This document shows positions 46,301-56,539 of a DNA stretch of 64,000 nucleotides, piece after piece. A program made the position numbers and the translations under genes. Source of the DNA: Cloeon dipterum. Lineage: Eukaryota; Arthropoda; Insecta; Ephemeroptera; Baetidae. The number at the start of each line of letters is the position of its first letter. Positions within the stretch are counted from its first letter, which is position 1. Below the pieces are notes generated by a model, which worked only from the letters and a program-made list of their open reading frames with translations, searched no databases and had not been told where the DNA came from. The stretch spans positions 28,090,545 through 28,154,544 of the forward strand of contig NC_088790.1 in NCBI RefSeq assembly GCF_949628265.1, given 5' to 3'.

Positions 46301-47387
46301 TTTGCTTTTTCCGTTAGCATTTGTTTCAAGTAGATGTCAACTTTGTCCCGGTCCTCTTTCGAGTCGCACATTGAGTAGCAACGCATGACGTAATTCCTGC
46401 AACAATAATTAATTATAAATAAATCAATTAAGTGAATAAATAATAAACCTACTGAAGAGGTATGGGCCATTCCTGGACAGTGGCGATGGGCGAGGGCGAC
46501 GGTTCCTCGGGCTTTCTCTCTGAAACAGGGGGAGTAGAAGGCGGTGGCGGAGGAGGAGGGGTCGGGATGCTTTCAGGAGGGGGTGGAGGTGGGGTGTTTG
46601 GCGTGTTCGGGGGCAGCGGGGGCGGCACGAACGTGTGCCGCGGCACGTAAGGGTTGTTCAGCTTGTTGCCCATTTGAAACTGCATCTGTTGCTGCTGCTG
46701 CTGCTGCTGTCGACGGGCTTTTTTGTTTCGGTTTTTACCTCGCATACCTTGCTGGTGCTACAGAAAAAAATTATTTACATCAATTTAATCGAATAAAGTA
46801 ATTAATTACCATATTTTGCTGGAACTGGGACTGCTGCTGATTGTAATTATTTTGGTTTTGATTGGGACTATTCTGCGGAAAGCCGAGGCCTGGTCTTTTT
46901 CCCAGGTTGAATCGCAACGGGGTACCGTACGGCGGCGGAGGAATGTTCATCGGAGGCAGCGGGGGCGGGGGAATCGAGGGTGGAGGCGGCACGGGAATGG
47001 AACTAGGGGAGGGTGGGGAGCCGGGGGGCAGCGGGGGCGGGCTGTCATCACCCGGCGGGGTCGGTTCCTGGCTCTGCACGGGAGGCGGCGGTCGCTCAAA
47101 CGGTCTTCGGGGGCCGGGACCAGCTATCCGGAAGGGCATGAAACCTGTCGACTGGTCGAAGAGAAAATTGTCAAACCTGAAAATTCGCAAGAATTTTAAG
47201 TTACCTTAATTGGCGGAAAAGAGGGCGGCGGCGTCATTTGAGGTGGAAATTGGCTCTGAAACCGCGGGTTCCTGCGTTAAAGAAAGGATTAGTGGCGTGA
47301 ATTGCGCGCAAAAAGAGCGACAAACCCTGGGTGAAGCATTGGATGGAAACCGGAATACCATCCGTTCTGGGGCGGTTGGTCGCCCAT
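43374..47387 (-). CDS. LENG8: LENG8 (leukocyte receptor cluster member 8 family), SAC3/GANP/THP3-type nuclear RNA factor
   Basis: Eight exons keep phase throughout: 47387-47326, 47271-47205, 47151-46810, 46757-46453, 46396-45901, 44820-44400, 43804-43597, 43536-43374; 687 residues. Start [20 protein letters not shown]. Residues ~20-255 are proline-rich, with an oligo-glutamine run (~170). Exon 5 has [20 protein letters not shown], then an arginine/serine-rich stretch. From about residue 425 comes the SAC3/GANP-type helical domain: [80 protein letters not shown], then [19 protein letters not shown] and a winged-helix-like end with IDCKAS. This is the metazoan relative of yeast Thp3 (with Csn12/PCID2-like partners) in nuclear mRNA processing and retention. 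The exon 3 acceptor was chosen because the stronger upstream one breaks frame. The intron before 44820 holds a family B transposon and a (GT)n run; the next one holds a family H repeat. Confidence 0.92.
44131..44372 (+). repeat. Dispersed repeat family H, copy 1, in a LENG8 intron
   Basis: Direct match to 52636-52890: 'aaattaattgcttccggg', 'gagaa-aattatgaaa', 'aattaaccagttcatagtag' and 'attcagaaag' appear in the same order and spacing. About 250 bases, noncoding. Confidence 0.75.
44954..45335 (+). mobile_element. Diverged family B element in a LENG8 intron
   Basis: Collinear with family B (end 'gattgataatgc', middle 'agagtttccccaagaagtg', 'caccattggataaatctcgac', and end 'gtcaatccact'), but at clearly lower identity than the other copies, so it is an older insertion. 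It sits in the long intron between the 45901 and 44820 exon ends. Confidence 0.7.
45880..45893. repeat. (GT)n microsatellite at a LENG8 splice donor
   Basis: A (GT)7 run starts about 8 bases into the intron, just past the minus-strand donor GTGAGAAAC at 45900. Confidence 0.85.
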
Positions 47388-49669
47388 TTTCACACGCGAA
47401 TTTGAGCGCTAAAGAACGGCGGAGAGAGACAAAAAACGGGAAATTAAGCAAAACGATACGAATCGGCGCTAGACTAAAAGATTATTCAGCGCAAATTCGA
47501 TAATTCACGGCCGGAAATCACGAAAATTCGTCATACAACGCACTCGAGAACGAATTACGAACGAGACATCAACACTGAAAAAGTCACAAGAGTGATAGAT
47601 GAGGAGAGTACTTAATCCAACTCCATTGTTTTGGAGTTAAACTTCAAAAGCGCCGCACCTCTTTGTGCTTATTTCATGAATTCATTGATAATGATGGCGT
47701 CGTTCCAGTCTTTTCAGTGAATGTAGCAGCAGATGAGCGCATTTGCGCACTCGGCGATGCGCTTTTGTTCAAAATTTAAATGCCTGGCTGGTGCGGGAAG
47801 CGGGAATATCACAAGAATTCGTATGAGGGCAGCTGAACTAGTTGTAAGAGTAGCGGCCCAGCACACGAAACGGAAACGGTGAACAATTAAGAATTATAGA
47901 ATTCAAAACTTGCACCGTTGCCGCGGTGCTTATAGTTAGCAACGGACCAACAATTTATTTATTAAGAAGAGTAAAAATGACAACAACTACTACTATAACT
48001 TAGTAGCGATCAAACGAGAGATCCGCCCAGCAACAGCCAGTCACCGAGACGGGAAGGAGTGCTCCTTCCCCTCTCTCATTGTCAGTGACTCTGGCTGCGT
48101 TGCTTCTCATCTCCTAACTTTTAACGCTTTTTACTTTAGAACACAGAAGGGCGAAGTTGGTGGTTGACGAACAATAATAAACAAAAGTTGAGGTGATTGA
48201 TCTGCTAAACATAAAATGCGACATCGCCGTCATCGATCGCTGGCTGATTCGCCGGCCGGTATAACTTTTTTGGACGTTTTAAATAATGGCGCGCTTTTTG
48301 ATGTTAAAATATTTTAACTGTATGTAATTCTTTGCGGTTTTTGGCCTAAATTGTTAAATGTTAGAGGTACTAAATCACTATTTAATATTGAATATAATTA
48401 AAACCAGGCTTTCACTATTTAATATGTTTGTACTTTGGTTCAAATAATGAATTTTAAAACAAAATGTAATTAAAAACGATATTTGTGTTGAAAAATTGTC
48501 TCAAGTTTTATTTGCAGTTGACATAGATATGCATGGTATCATATATAATACTCGTGAATAAAATATACTATAGTAAAATACTAATCAATTTAATGTCTTG
48601 TAACATATTAAAAAAATATTCAATCATCCATTAAGTAAAATGTGCAACAAATTGACCATCATAATGGACAATCAAGTCGAAATGACTCGATAAACTTACA
48701 AAAATCACAATCTAATGTTAAAAAGATAATTATAAAACTAAAGACCTAGCTTTATAACCTCTATCTACACTCCCAGCAATTCCAGGGTTGCAAAAATCAC
48801 GCATTTTTTTGCAAAATGTAGTGCAGCGGTAGAAAAGGTTTTTTCAATTTTTACCAGTTTTTTTACCTTTTGCACCTTATCTTTTAACAATTTTCAAATC
48901 ATGATCTCGGCTTGAAAAATCGTTAGAAAGATTTTTTAGAGAAATTGAGGCAGCAAATGGAAACTAAACAGAAAAAATCTGCACAAGAGACGAAATTTTG
49001 AGCACTCCGGCCGCAAATTTTAGACTTTCACAGTGGAAATTTGAAATAAATTAATGTCTTGCATTTCTTGGTAAGAAATTGGTGAAAATTGAGTGGAAAA
49101 AAAACCAGTGGTGAAACAACAGAGGGTGATTAGCAAATGCAACCCTGAAAATGCATTCATCAAAGCCAAGCAAACCTTTTTAAAAAGGCGATTCAAACTA
49201 GTCAAACTATAGCATGATATATCCATCATATGAATGAAAATATACATCAAACAAATAATCATTAAGATCGGTGGATCTTCAAATACCTAAATCCAAGTAA
49301 TAATAATACTACCTTTAGCATGTTAAGTTTTTAAGTTTTAAAAGGCAAAAAACGGTCCCTGCGAAGTAGCAAAACCACTATATAACACTTCTATAAAAAA
49401 ATAAAGGAGAGCGACACCAGATCAACAAATCTCTGCCTGCTATTCACTCGTGAGAAATTTGTTTATACAAAATATATTGAATGTCATCCAAGGATCTACA
49501 AATATAATCTAATTCTTACAAAACTTGACAGTAACAACAGGACCTTTAGCGTCCATAATGTTAAGTTTTACCAGCAAAAAATCAACTCGGCGAAATTTCT
49601 ACATATTTACACATCAATTTTTAGTAAAAAAGGCAAAACGAAGAGGAATTTCCTATTCCATTCCGAGAC
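47388..49669. other. Upstream region of LENG8 and gene-free DNA
   Basis: 47388-47980 is likely LENG8 5' UTR/promoter (moderate GC). Near 47990-48110 there is a GC-richer patch with the palindrome GGGAAGGAG...CTCCTTCCC at about 48051-48070. From 48250 on, the DNA is AT-rich with no coding frame. Confidence 0.45.
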
Positions 49670-50685
49670 TTAATTTTTCTCGATGAATTTTTCGAATAAG
49701 TTCACTCTGTGAACAATGGACGGGTCCAGAGTTCTTTCATCGACTCCCATGGCAAGATTTACTTCTTCGTCCCACCACCAATTTACGCGTGCAGTTCCAC
49801 TAAAACTGAGAACGGAGTCAGGATGACAATCAAACTGCGAAGTACCATTCTGGAGGTTGAAATAGTACTTCCTTGAGCAAGTCTTGCTGAACGATACAGT
49901 CCAGGGGTCCAAAACGACCTTCAAAAACATAATGCCACCCACCGTGAAGAACTTGTCCTCACTGTCGTCGAGCACGTAACACACTTTTCTTGCTCCACCA
50001 CACTGCTTGATTCTCTTAGAGTTAATCTTTTCAAACAGAGGATCCAAGTTGTCCAATGTGAATACTTCCTTCACACAAATCCGAGCCAAGTCGGTTCTGA
50101 GCGGCTTGTCGTGGTTCTGGGCAAAAAGTTTGCATAGTCCGACACGAGCATCGAAACCAAAGTAACCAACGCGATGGCCGTCTAGCATGTGAGCATCCAT
50201 CACATGCAATGCTTTGATGCATGTTTGTGCATCCCCCTCTCCATGGAACTCTGAAACTAGCTCTCCAAAAAGCAGCGTTTTCGCAGGAAGGTCAAGTTTC
50301 ACATTTAAAGCGCTAACGTTGACCCAACTGCTGGCTTCGTCTAGAAAGTAGACATTTCCTTGTCCAACGCCTGCAAGAGAAATGATTTAAGTATTGGATT
50401 TATGCACATGATAGTTTGACTTACTTAAGAACAAGGTGCAATTCTTTGAATTACGCTCCGAACTCGTAGCATAACACCTCCATTCGAGGATTTTCATATT
50501 CTCCTCTAGAATTATCGGTGTCAATTCGAAGGAGTCATGGCTGAATTCGATATGAAATCCAGCGTACACAGGTTCTGGCCGCTCCAATCTAGAAGCTGTT
50601 CGTTCCATATTGGCCAAAATATCCCTGGCAATAGTATATCTGGAAGGTCGCCGATTGTTTCCTGGAGTTTCTTCGTCTCCATTTT
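49670..50685 (-). CDS. 3' part of a CMTR1-like cap 2'-O-methyltransferase gene (C-terminal region only)
   Basis: Two exons are clear: 50685-50425 (opens with two bases of a split codon) and 50370-49670, ending at a stop; together about 320 residues. The product matches the C-terminal half of cap-specific mRNA (nucleoside-2'-O-)-methyltransferase 1: LLFGELVSEFHGEGDAQ, ALHVMDAHMLDG, RICVKEVFTLDNLDPLFEK, VLDDSEDKFFTVGGIMF, and the WW-like end DPWTVSFSKTCSRKYYFN plus TSQFDCHPDSV. In CMTR1 this part is the inactive guanylyltransferase-like domain followed by the WW domain. The Rossmann methyltransferase domain (K-D-K-E) and G-patch should lie upstream on the minus strand; I find neither before the window ends, only repeats. 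Either the upstream exons lie far away beyond large introns, or this is a truncated duplicate. The reading frame is intact, so it is not obviously dead. Confidence 0.78.
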
Positions 50686-51724
50686 CTATAACAATCAGAA
50701 TGACTTATCTGATTATAATTTTGTTTTTGAATTGTGGTCATATTTACAGAACAGGTGTCAAATTCTAAATAAAAATGATCTGACAATTCTTAATGAGGCA
50801 GGCATTTAATTGATACATATGTATATTAACCAATTTAGGTTATTTCTTCAACCTAACAAAAGTTTTACCCTGAAAAACGTGGAAATAACATATGAAAAAA
50901 CAGAAATAAAAACTGGACAAAACACCGTGCCAAAAATCTTCATTGTTTTAATATTAAGGCCATTATTATTTCCCAATGATCATTATTGTTTTAATATTGG
51001 TATATAATATTGTATCAATGTGAAAATGTGACGCTTTTTAACATTGTATTAATATTGGCCACAAATATTGACCGCTATCATTGCGTTAATATTAATTTCC
51101 AATGAAAATCAAATGATCTCCTAATTTCCGTAGAATTTTGGTAATTTAGGGTTTTTTGAATTAGAAACATAGTTTCATTGAATTTTAAAATTTTATTTAT
51201 TATATCAAGACATATTTTTGTACCACCTGAGTCACAAGAGTAATTTAAGTTTTAAAAAATTATTTACATTATATAAGCAGTTGGGTTTATGTATTACAGT
51301 CACAGCATTCAGTTGTTTGTATATATATACATTCAGCGTACAGCAGAGATTGAGACAAAGTTGGTTTTAAGTAGGGATATACTTATAATCTGTGCTACAT
51401 AATAAAAATTAGTAACTTTGTCCAGTCGTCGGCCAGGCGAGTCACAGCGACGTTGACACCGGCACTAAAAGGGGCGGTCAGAAATTGATGAGGGACGTGT
51501 TATGTGCTAATAATGACCTGAACTTTACATTTTACAGAGCCACCATTATTGTTTCCCTATTTTTGACGCTGTCAATGCTGCTCGTCGGGCCAAACGATTC
51601 GACAAAGTCAAAAGTGGCATGATATTAAACATTAATTTTGCGTTAAAAAGTTTCAAAATTCGTTAATAACAAAGCTCTAGAACAAAAAATTATCAGTTTT
51701 ATATAGCTGCTATGAAAAATATTT
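50686..51724. other. Gene-free stretch upstream of the CMTR1-like exons
   Basis: AT-rich. Contains a near-repeated phrase 'attgttttaatatt' (50941, 50985) with neighbouring 'attgcgttaatattaa'. No methyltransferase-like exon is visible on the minus strand. Confidence 0.5.
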
Positions 51725-51985
51725 TTAAAGACCGTCTTTGACGAAGTTTCTGAGCACACCAATCGATTCTTGAAGGTCGAATTAGGTAAAAGGGATGTTT
51801 TTTCCGTCGAAAAAGTGCAGCGCGGCGTGCGTAGTTCAAGTATAACTTTTTCCCACCAAAATAATATGAACGTATGTGTGAGAAGTGCGCATGCGCGTCG
51901 GAGCTATTTGAGCACTTGCAGAGAGACCGCCTGTACAAATGACTTCTTTGTCAGATCCAGCCAGCTCTGACGCATGCGCAGTTCT
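51725..51985. mobile_element. Foldback element, family D copy 2, with inverted loop and missing right arm
   Basis: The left arm (TTAAAGACCGTCTTTGACG onward) matches 19364 onward. The loop segment 'tttgagcacttgcagagaga...gtcagatcc' (51906-51957) is the reverse complement of the loop in copy 1 (19530-19569). It then resumes 'cagctctgacgcatgcgcag' in the same orientation as copy 1 and breaks off at about 51985 against family E. Confidence 0.8.
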
Positions 51986-51989
51986 CACA

Positions 51990-52245
51990 AATAGGGAGCA
52001 ATTTGAGCAATTTGAGAAATTCGAGCCACTAAACTAACCACTTTTTGCCATTTCTGCCGGTGACTCTTGATGACATAAACTTCCACATCGCGTGCAGTTT
52101 TAAAATTAAAGACATTTTTACCTTCCAAACGTTTCCGCATCTTTCGTGTGTTCTCCTGCGGCATCATTATGGATAGAAGGCTGTTTAACAAGTTGGTTTC
52201 TCCAAATCCTAAAATGAAAACAAGGTTTCCTGTATTAAAAAGTGT
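51990..52245 (-). repeat. Dispersed repeat family E, copy 2 (coding-like on the minus strand)
   Basis: Near-identical to 7037-7285. The minus-strand frame is open across the unit (GETNLLNSLLSIMMPQENT, KMRKRLEGKNVFNFKTARDV, EVYVIKSHRQKWQKVVSLVA). It abuts the truncated family D element, so either one inserted into the other or the two are parts of one larger element. Confidence 0.72.
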
Positions 52246-52635
52246 ATAAACCAAATGAGATATTTTTATATAATTTAAGGATTCCAATAAAAAATAGCAA
52301 TATTGCGATTTATTAACCTGACATATTTATTTAAAAATCTTATAGGTGCGGTTTACCCGATATGCTCAAATGCATGGGGACTCCACGGGTTGGGTTGGTT
52401 TCCAGCGGCTTTATTATGGATAAACGTTTCAATTAAGTCCACATATTGGGCACAAGCTCCGCCGCGGCCACTCGGGCCCCTTTTCATCCGCTTTGGTGGT
52501 GTTATTGATACTACCCAGAGAGCTCATAGATGATCACGGCCAGTTCTAAAGAAAATCAACCCTTTAAATGTTACCGACGTATGTTTTTCATGTACTTCTG
52601 ACCAAGAGTGCCCCAAAATCTAATTTCTCGAATTT
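52246..52635. other. Gene-free stretch
   Basis: AT-rich with a GC-richer patch near 52370-52500. No coding frame or repeat partner seen. Confidence 0.4.
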
Positions 52636-52890
52636 TTCTGGTTACGCCTTCTTTTTTGAGCAAACGAAATTAATTGCTTCCGGGATGAGAAAAATTATGA
52701 AATTTAAAAGTAAAAGAAGATAAAAAATAGTACTTTTGAGTCTTGTAAGATTTTTTTATTTTTTTAAATTGCAGATTTTCGAAATGGATCTGTGTTTAGC
52801 TTTATTAAAATTCACCAGTTCATAGCAGCGTAAAAAACTGCCTAAATTCAGAAAGCTGATTAAATTTCCAGATTTTTTCCTTTTGAACCG
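52636..52890 (+). repeat. Dispersed repeat family H, copy 2
   Basis: Direct repeat of 44131-44372 with scattered substitutions and small indels. A shorter piece, 'attcagaaagctgatt...ttccag', reappears inverted near 62495-62530. Confidence 0.75.
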
Positions 52891-53905
52891 AATTTTCGCA
52901 AAAAAATTTGACTGAAAATTTCAGCTCGCCACTAAAGAACGTTTATTTTGTTTTATTTTTTGGGGGGGAAAAATCAAAATACCCAAAATAAAGTTAATTT
53001 TTTTAAGAATCATCTGAAAAAATGTATTTTTCATTTAAATAGTTTCTATGATTTTCAGAGGCGTACTCGGACCCTTTTTGCTATCGGAGACTGCGTAAAA
53101 TACAAAGAAAATAATATTATTGATTTTCAAGAACGGATTTATTATTTACCACATGCGAAAATTTCAAATTTTTCAGACAGTTAAAACATAATTAAAATGA
53201 TAACTGGGCGAAGTTGAGTTGCGCGCCGGCCATCTTCTGTATTAGAACCAGAAGCGACAGCGTGAAACACGCCCCTCTGTTGGCCAGCAGCGCTGGGCGC
53301 TGACCAATCAGATGGTTTTTGCCAATTTTCTCCGAAATGTACAGTGCAAGACTCGTTCTCCCACCAATATAACTCAATAATAGTGGAGAAAATAGATCAT
53401 CGCGACACACGCGCTCTACTAAAGCAAATTTCGAATAGCTTTTTATTTCCAATTAGCACTGACCGGCGAATATTACGCTTTCAGAAATAATCGGAAATTT
53501 GAATATTTCGGGATATTTATTTTAAATATTTCAGTGATAAATCAAAATTTTATTACGATAAAAATGCGTATATTTTAAGGAAAAAATTAATAATATGTGA
53601 TTTTTAACTCGTGCCGCATAGACCCGTGATTGCGCAAGAAAGTTAATCTCATGTTCTGTACGAACATGGTGCACATTGCACAACAATATTTCAACGATGG
53701 TCAATGCTCAATGCAGGCGTAACATTGCTCAAGTGTGGTATAAATTTCAGGCAGTATGACATGCATAGAAAATGTATTCCCAAGCAAAAAGTGTACGATA
53801 TAAATTACGTATTTTAATATTTTCTTCAAGTGAAATGTGTTATTAATAAAAAACAATAAGACATTTCACCTTCTGCAATAGCAATGTGATTGAAAATAAT
53901 TGGGT
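52891..53905. other. Gene-free stretch
   Basis: AT-rich. Near 53312-53350 the phrase 'gccaattttctccgaaatgtacagtgc' (27 bases across the line) resembles a short piece of family B. An open minus-strand frame at 53192-53452 has no recognisable character. Confidence 0.4.
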
Positions 53906-53906
53906 T

Positions 53907-54312
53907 GTAACGCGCGTGTCTAGGGGACTTTGTGCTACGCGTTACTATCTGGCGCGGCTTGAAGAGCCGGCGCCCAGATCTAGCCTGTTCTGTTTTGGGC
54001 TGCGGGAACTCTCTCGTGGGAGTTCCCGCTATTAAACTGAATTCGGACTCTTTCGGCCGGTCATCGGCACCCAGAGCCGGGCACTCGCCTTGGTCGATCT
54101 CGTGGTCGACAGGCGGTGTCCTCGAACTCCGTCACTGTCAGACGGACAGTGCTCAAATGCGGAGGATTACGTAATAAATGAATTGCTTTAAGCCAAACTT
54201 ACTATTATTCAGGACGGTCTCAAACAATTATACGACACCCTTATAATTTGAACACTTGAGATTCTTTATTATCAGATACGACGACCGCCGCTTGCGACGG
54301 CCTAGTTTACAA
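53907..54312 (+). mobile_element. Possible solo LTR (weak)
   Basis: A ~400-base unit of unusual composition runs from TGTAACGCGCGTG to CCTAGTTTACA (TG...CA). It contains GC-rich hairpin-like motifs (GGGAACTCTCTCGTGGGAGTTCCC near 54003-54026, CCGCTTGCGACGG), a promoter-like TATTAAA and AATAAA near 54172. I found no matching 5-bp flanking duplication and no second copy, so the boundaries are guesses. Confidence 0.25.
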
Positions 54313-56539
54313 TACCTCCTCCCCGCTCGCTAGCGCACAGAGGGATCGCCTTATACATAAGGTGGTAGTAGGGGAAAAGGTGGCTCCTACAGGGTGCAAC
54401 GAATATAATTGAACTTATGCAACCTGAGCTGCATTTTTGGGGGTTTACTACTGCAAAAGTTCCAGTCATCCCTTGTATTTATTGGAGTCTAAAGTTATAA
54501 GAAAAAATCCAGGGGTGCACTTGTCGTTCAGGAGAAATCGCCTGTTTATTTATCAGGGAGCTACTGACCGTGAAAAATTGAGGCATTGAGGCAGAGAGAA
54601 CACAATACATGTGTTCAGCCAGGGTTGAATGAGAAGGGGAGGGAGCAAGGCTTTGTAAAAAGGGACAATAGGCCGCACGCTTCCTCACCCGCTCAGCAAC
54701 TTTTCGAATAAAATGCTCTTTCCAAGACTCAGAGCATGTTTGTGGGATTTTTCTGTAAAAATGCGGGTTCTTGCGAACGCTGTACTGGTCACCAAGATAC
54801 CAAAAACTTTAACTCTCCATTCAACATTTTCCAAAATATTGACTTTTTTGGCACGGAATATTTAACTTTTTTGAGGTTAAATTTGGAAAAATTCGTATAA
54901 AACCAAAATTAGTGTTTTCCAGCTGCTTTTTTTGCGCAAAAAAACAGTGGTGCATTTTTGCGTATTGCAAATTTGGCGAACTCTGATTGCTTCCTTTCCT
55001 CCTCAGACTGACAAACTGATAATCTTTGGCCTTTTAATTTTAATGCTGCCATTGCTGCCGATAAAACTGTCCCTCGTCCCGCTGCAGTTTGTCCCTGTCC
55101 CCAAATTCAAAATTCGTCCCGTCCCTCAGGGAATCCATCAGGGACGGGACGGGAATCCCGTAATCCCTGTCCCTGGTCCCCTCTCTACTTTTAGTGACGC
55201 GTTTAAGTGGCTGCAAGAAAATTTGACGCAAAATAGGCGATAATTATATTAAATAACTTTGGTCTCGATATGTAGACTTAGGAAGCTCATTTTTTCAATA
55301 CTTGAATTTTTTATTTTTTAGAGCATGATGTGCTAAGAAAATCTATCCCTCCATTGTCAAAAATTGGCAAAAAGTTCAGAAAATTAAATAATTGTCCGAA
55401 AAAAATTCATGATTATTAACGCAATAATTAAAATCTTTTGTCATTTTTCGAAAAATGTTTCAAAATTTGCAATTGGAGCGGAGATATGAAATATTGAAAA
55501 TCAACCACTCATGAAATTTTTAAACGCCTCTAAGCATTAATAGACGTTCACGCTGGTTTTTAGCTCCGCAGATATTCCGTATGAAAAAATGTTTTAACTC
55601 ACATAGTTTAAAATCTGAAAGCTTTGGAGGCACGAATCATTGAAACTTGGCTTCGAAACTCTTAAAACTAAATTTATTTTCTGACAATCATTTTTCTAAT
55701 TTTAATATTTCAGGCATAACACACGCCAAAAGCAGATAATTTATAATACAAAAAGCATTTTTTTTTAATAATTTAATTCTGATAATTAACAACGCTGCAA
55801 GCTGCAACGTCTCTCAAATGCTTCTATGTTGCAACTTTCAGCACGAATGTGTATGAGAGAGGGGTTTGCAACCCTGTGCGCCCAGTACAAACATGTTGCT
55901 GGCAGTAAACAGCAAAATATTTCTTTACAAAGAAATACCAATCTTCAGCGTGCTTTGAAAAATAAAACGCAATAGGCTTTTGGGGGCAAAAGAAGAGGAA
56001 ACAGACTACCGCCGCCTGACGGGATGTAGGATTATGTTTTAATAATGAGGGTTCCAACAAAAAAAATAACACACGATAACAATAAAAGGAGTTTCTTTAT
56101 ATACGCTTGATTTAAGCGGGTGGAAGTTTTGTGCACATTTGAAAAGAGGAAAAAAGAGCAGGGTGCATTTTGATACTAACACACCTGACACGCAATTGCA
56201 TATTGCATAATATATTGTCGAACAATATTACAAAAATTTAATGGCGGAATGCGGCTTTTAAAATGGATTCTTTCCAACTAGAGGGAGGGGTTATCTGGTG
56301 ACAATTATTCGTCCACAGTGATTGGTCACATGTTTGTGCGTACAAAAATTGTTACAACACATTTCAAGCGTCATTCCTCATAAGCGATATCAGATCATTA
56401 TGTTATTGCTGCATTATTATATACTCACGAACAAAAGTACCACAGAATAATGATGTTAACACGCACTGATTTTATACACACTTAAACACATATTTTTTGC
56501 AACGAAGTGAGGATAAAAACAACCACAGCAAAACTTTAA
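54313..56539. other. Gene-free stretch with a GGGAC-rich hairpin
   Basis: Mostly AT-rich. 55070-55185 is rich in GTCCC/GGGAC words and contains a perfect 12-bp stem (listed separately). A GC-rich patch at 54320-54395 follows the candidate LTR. Open frames carry no family signature. Confidence 0.45.
55115..55151. repeat. Perfect 12-bp stem, 13-base loop hairpin in a GGGAC-rich tract
   Basis: CGTCCCGTCCCT (55115-55126) pairs with AGGGACGGGACG (55140-55151) across a 13-base loop. GTCCC/GGGAC words recur from 55070 to 55185 on both strands. Confidence 0.85.

Noticed and set aside
45865-46317. 150-residue plus-strand open frame in LENG8 exon 5
   Set aside because: Antisense shadow of the arginine/serine- and glycine-rich LENG8 sequence.
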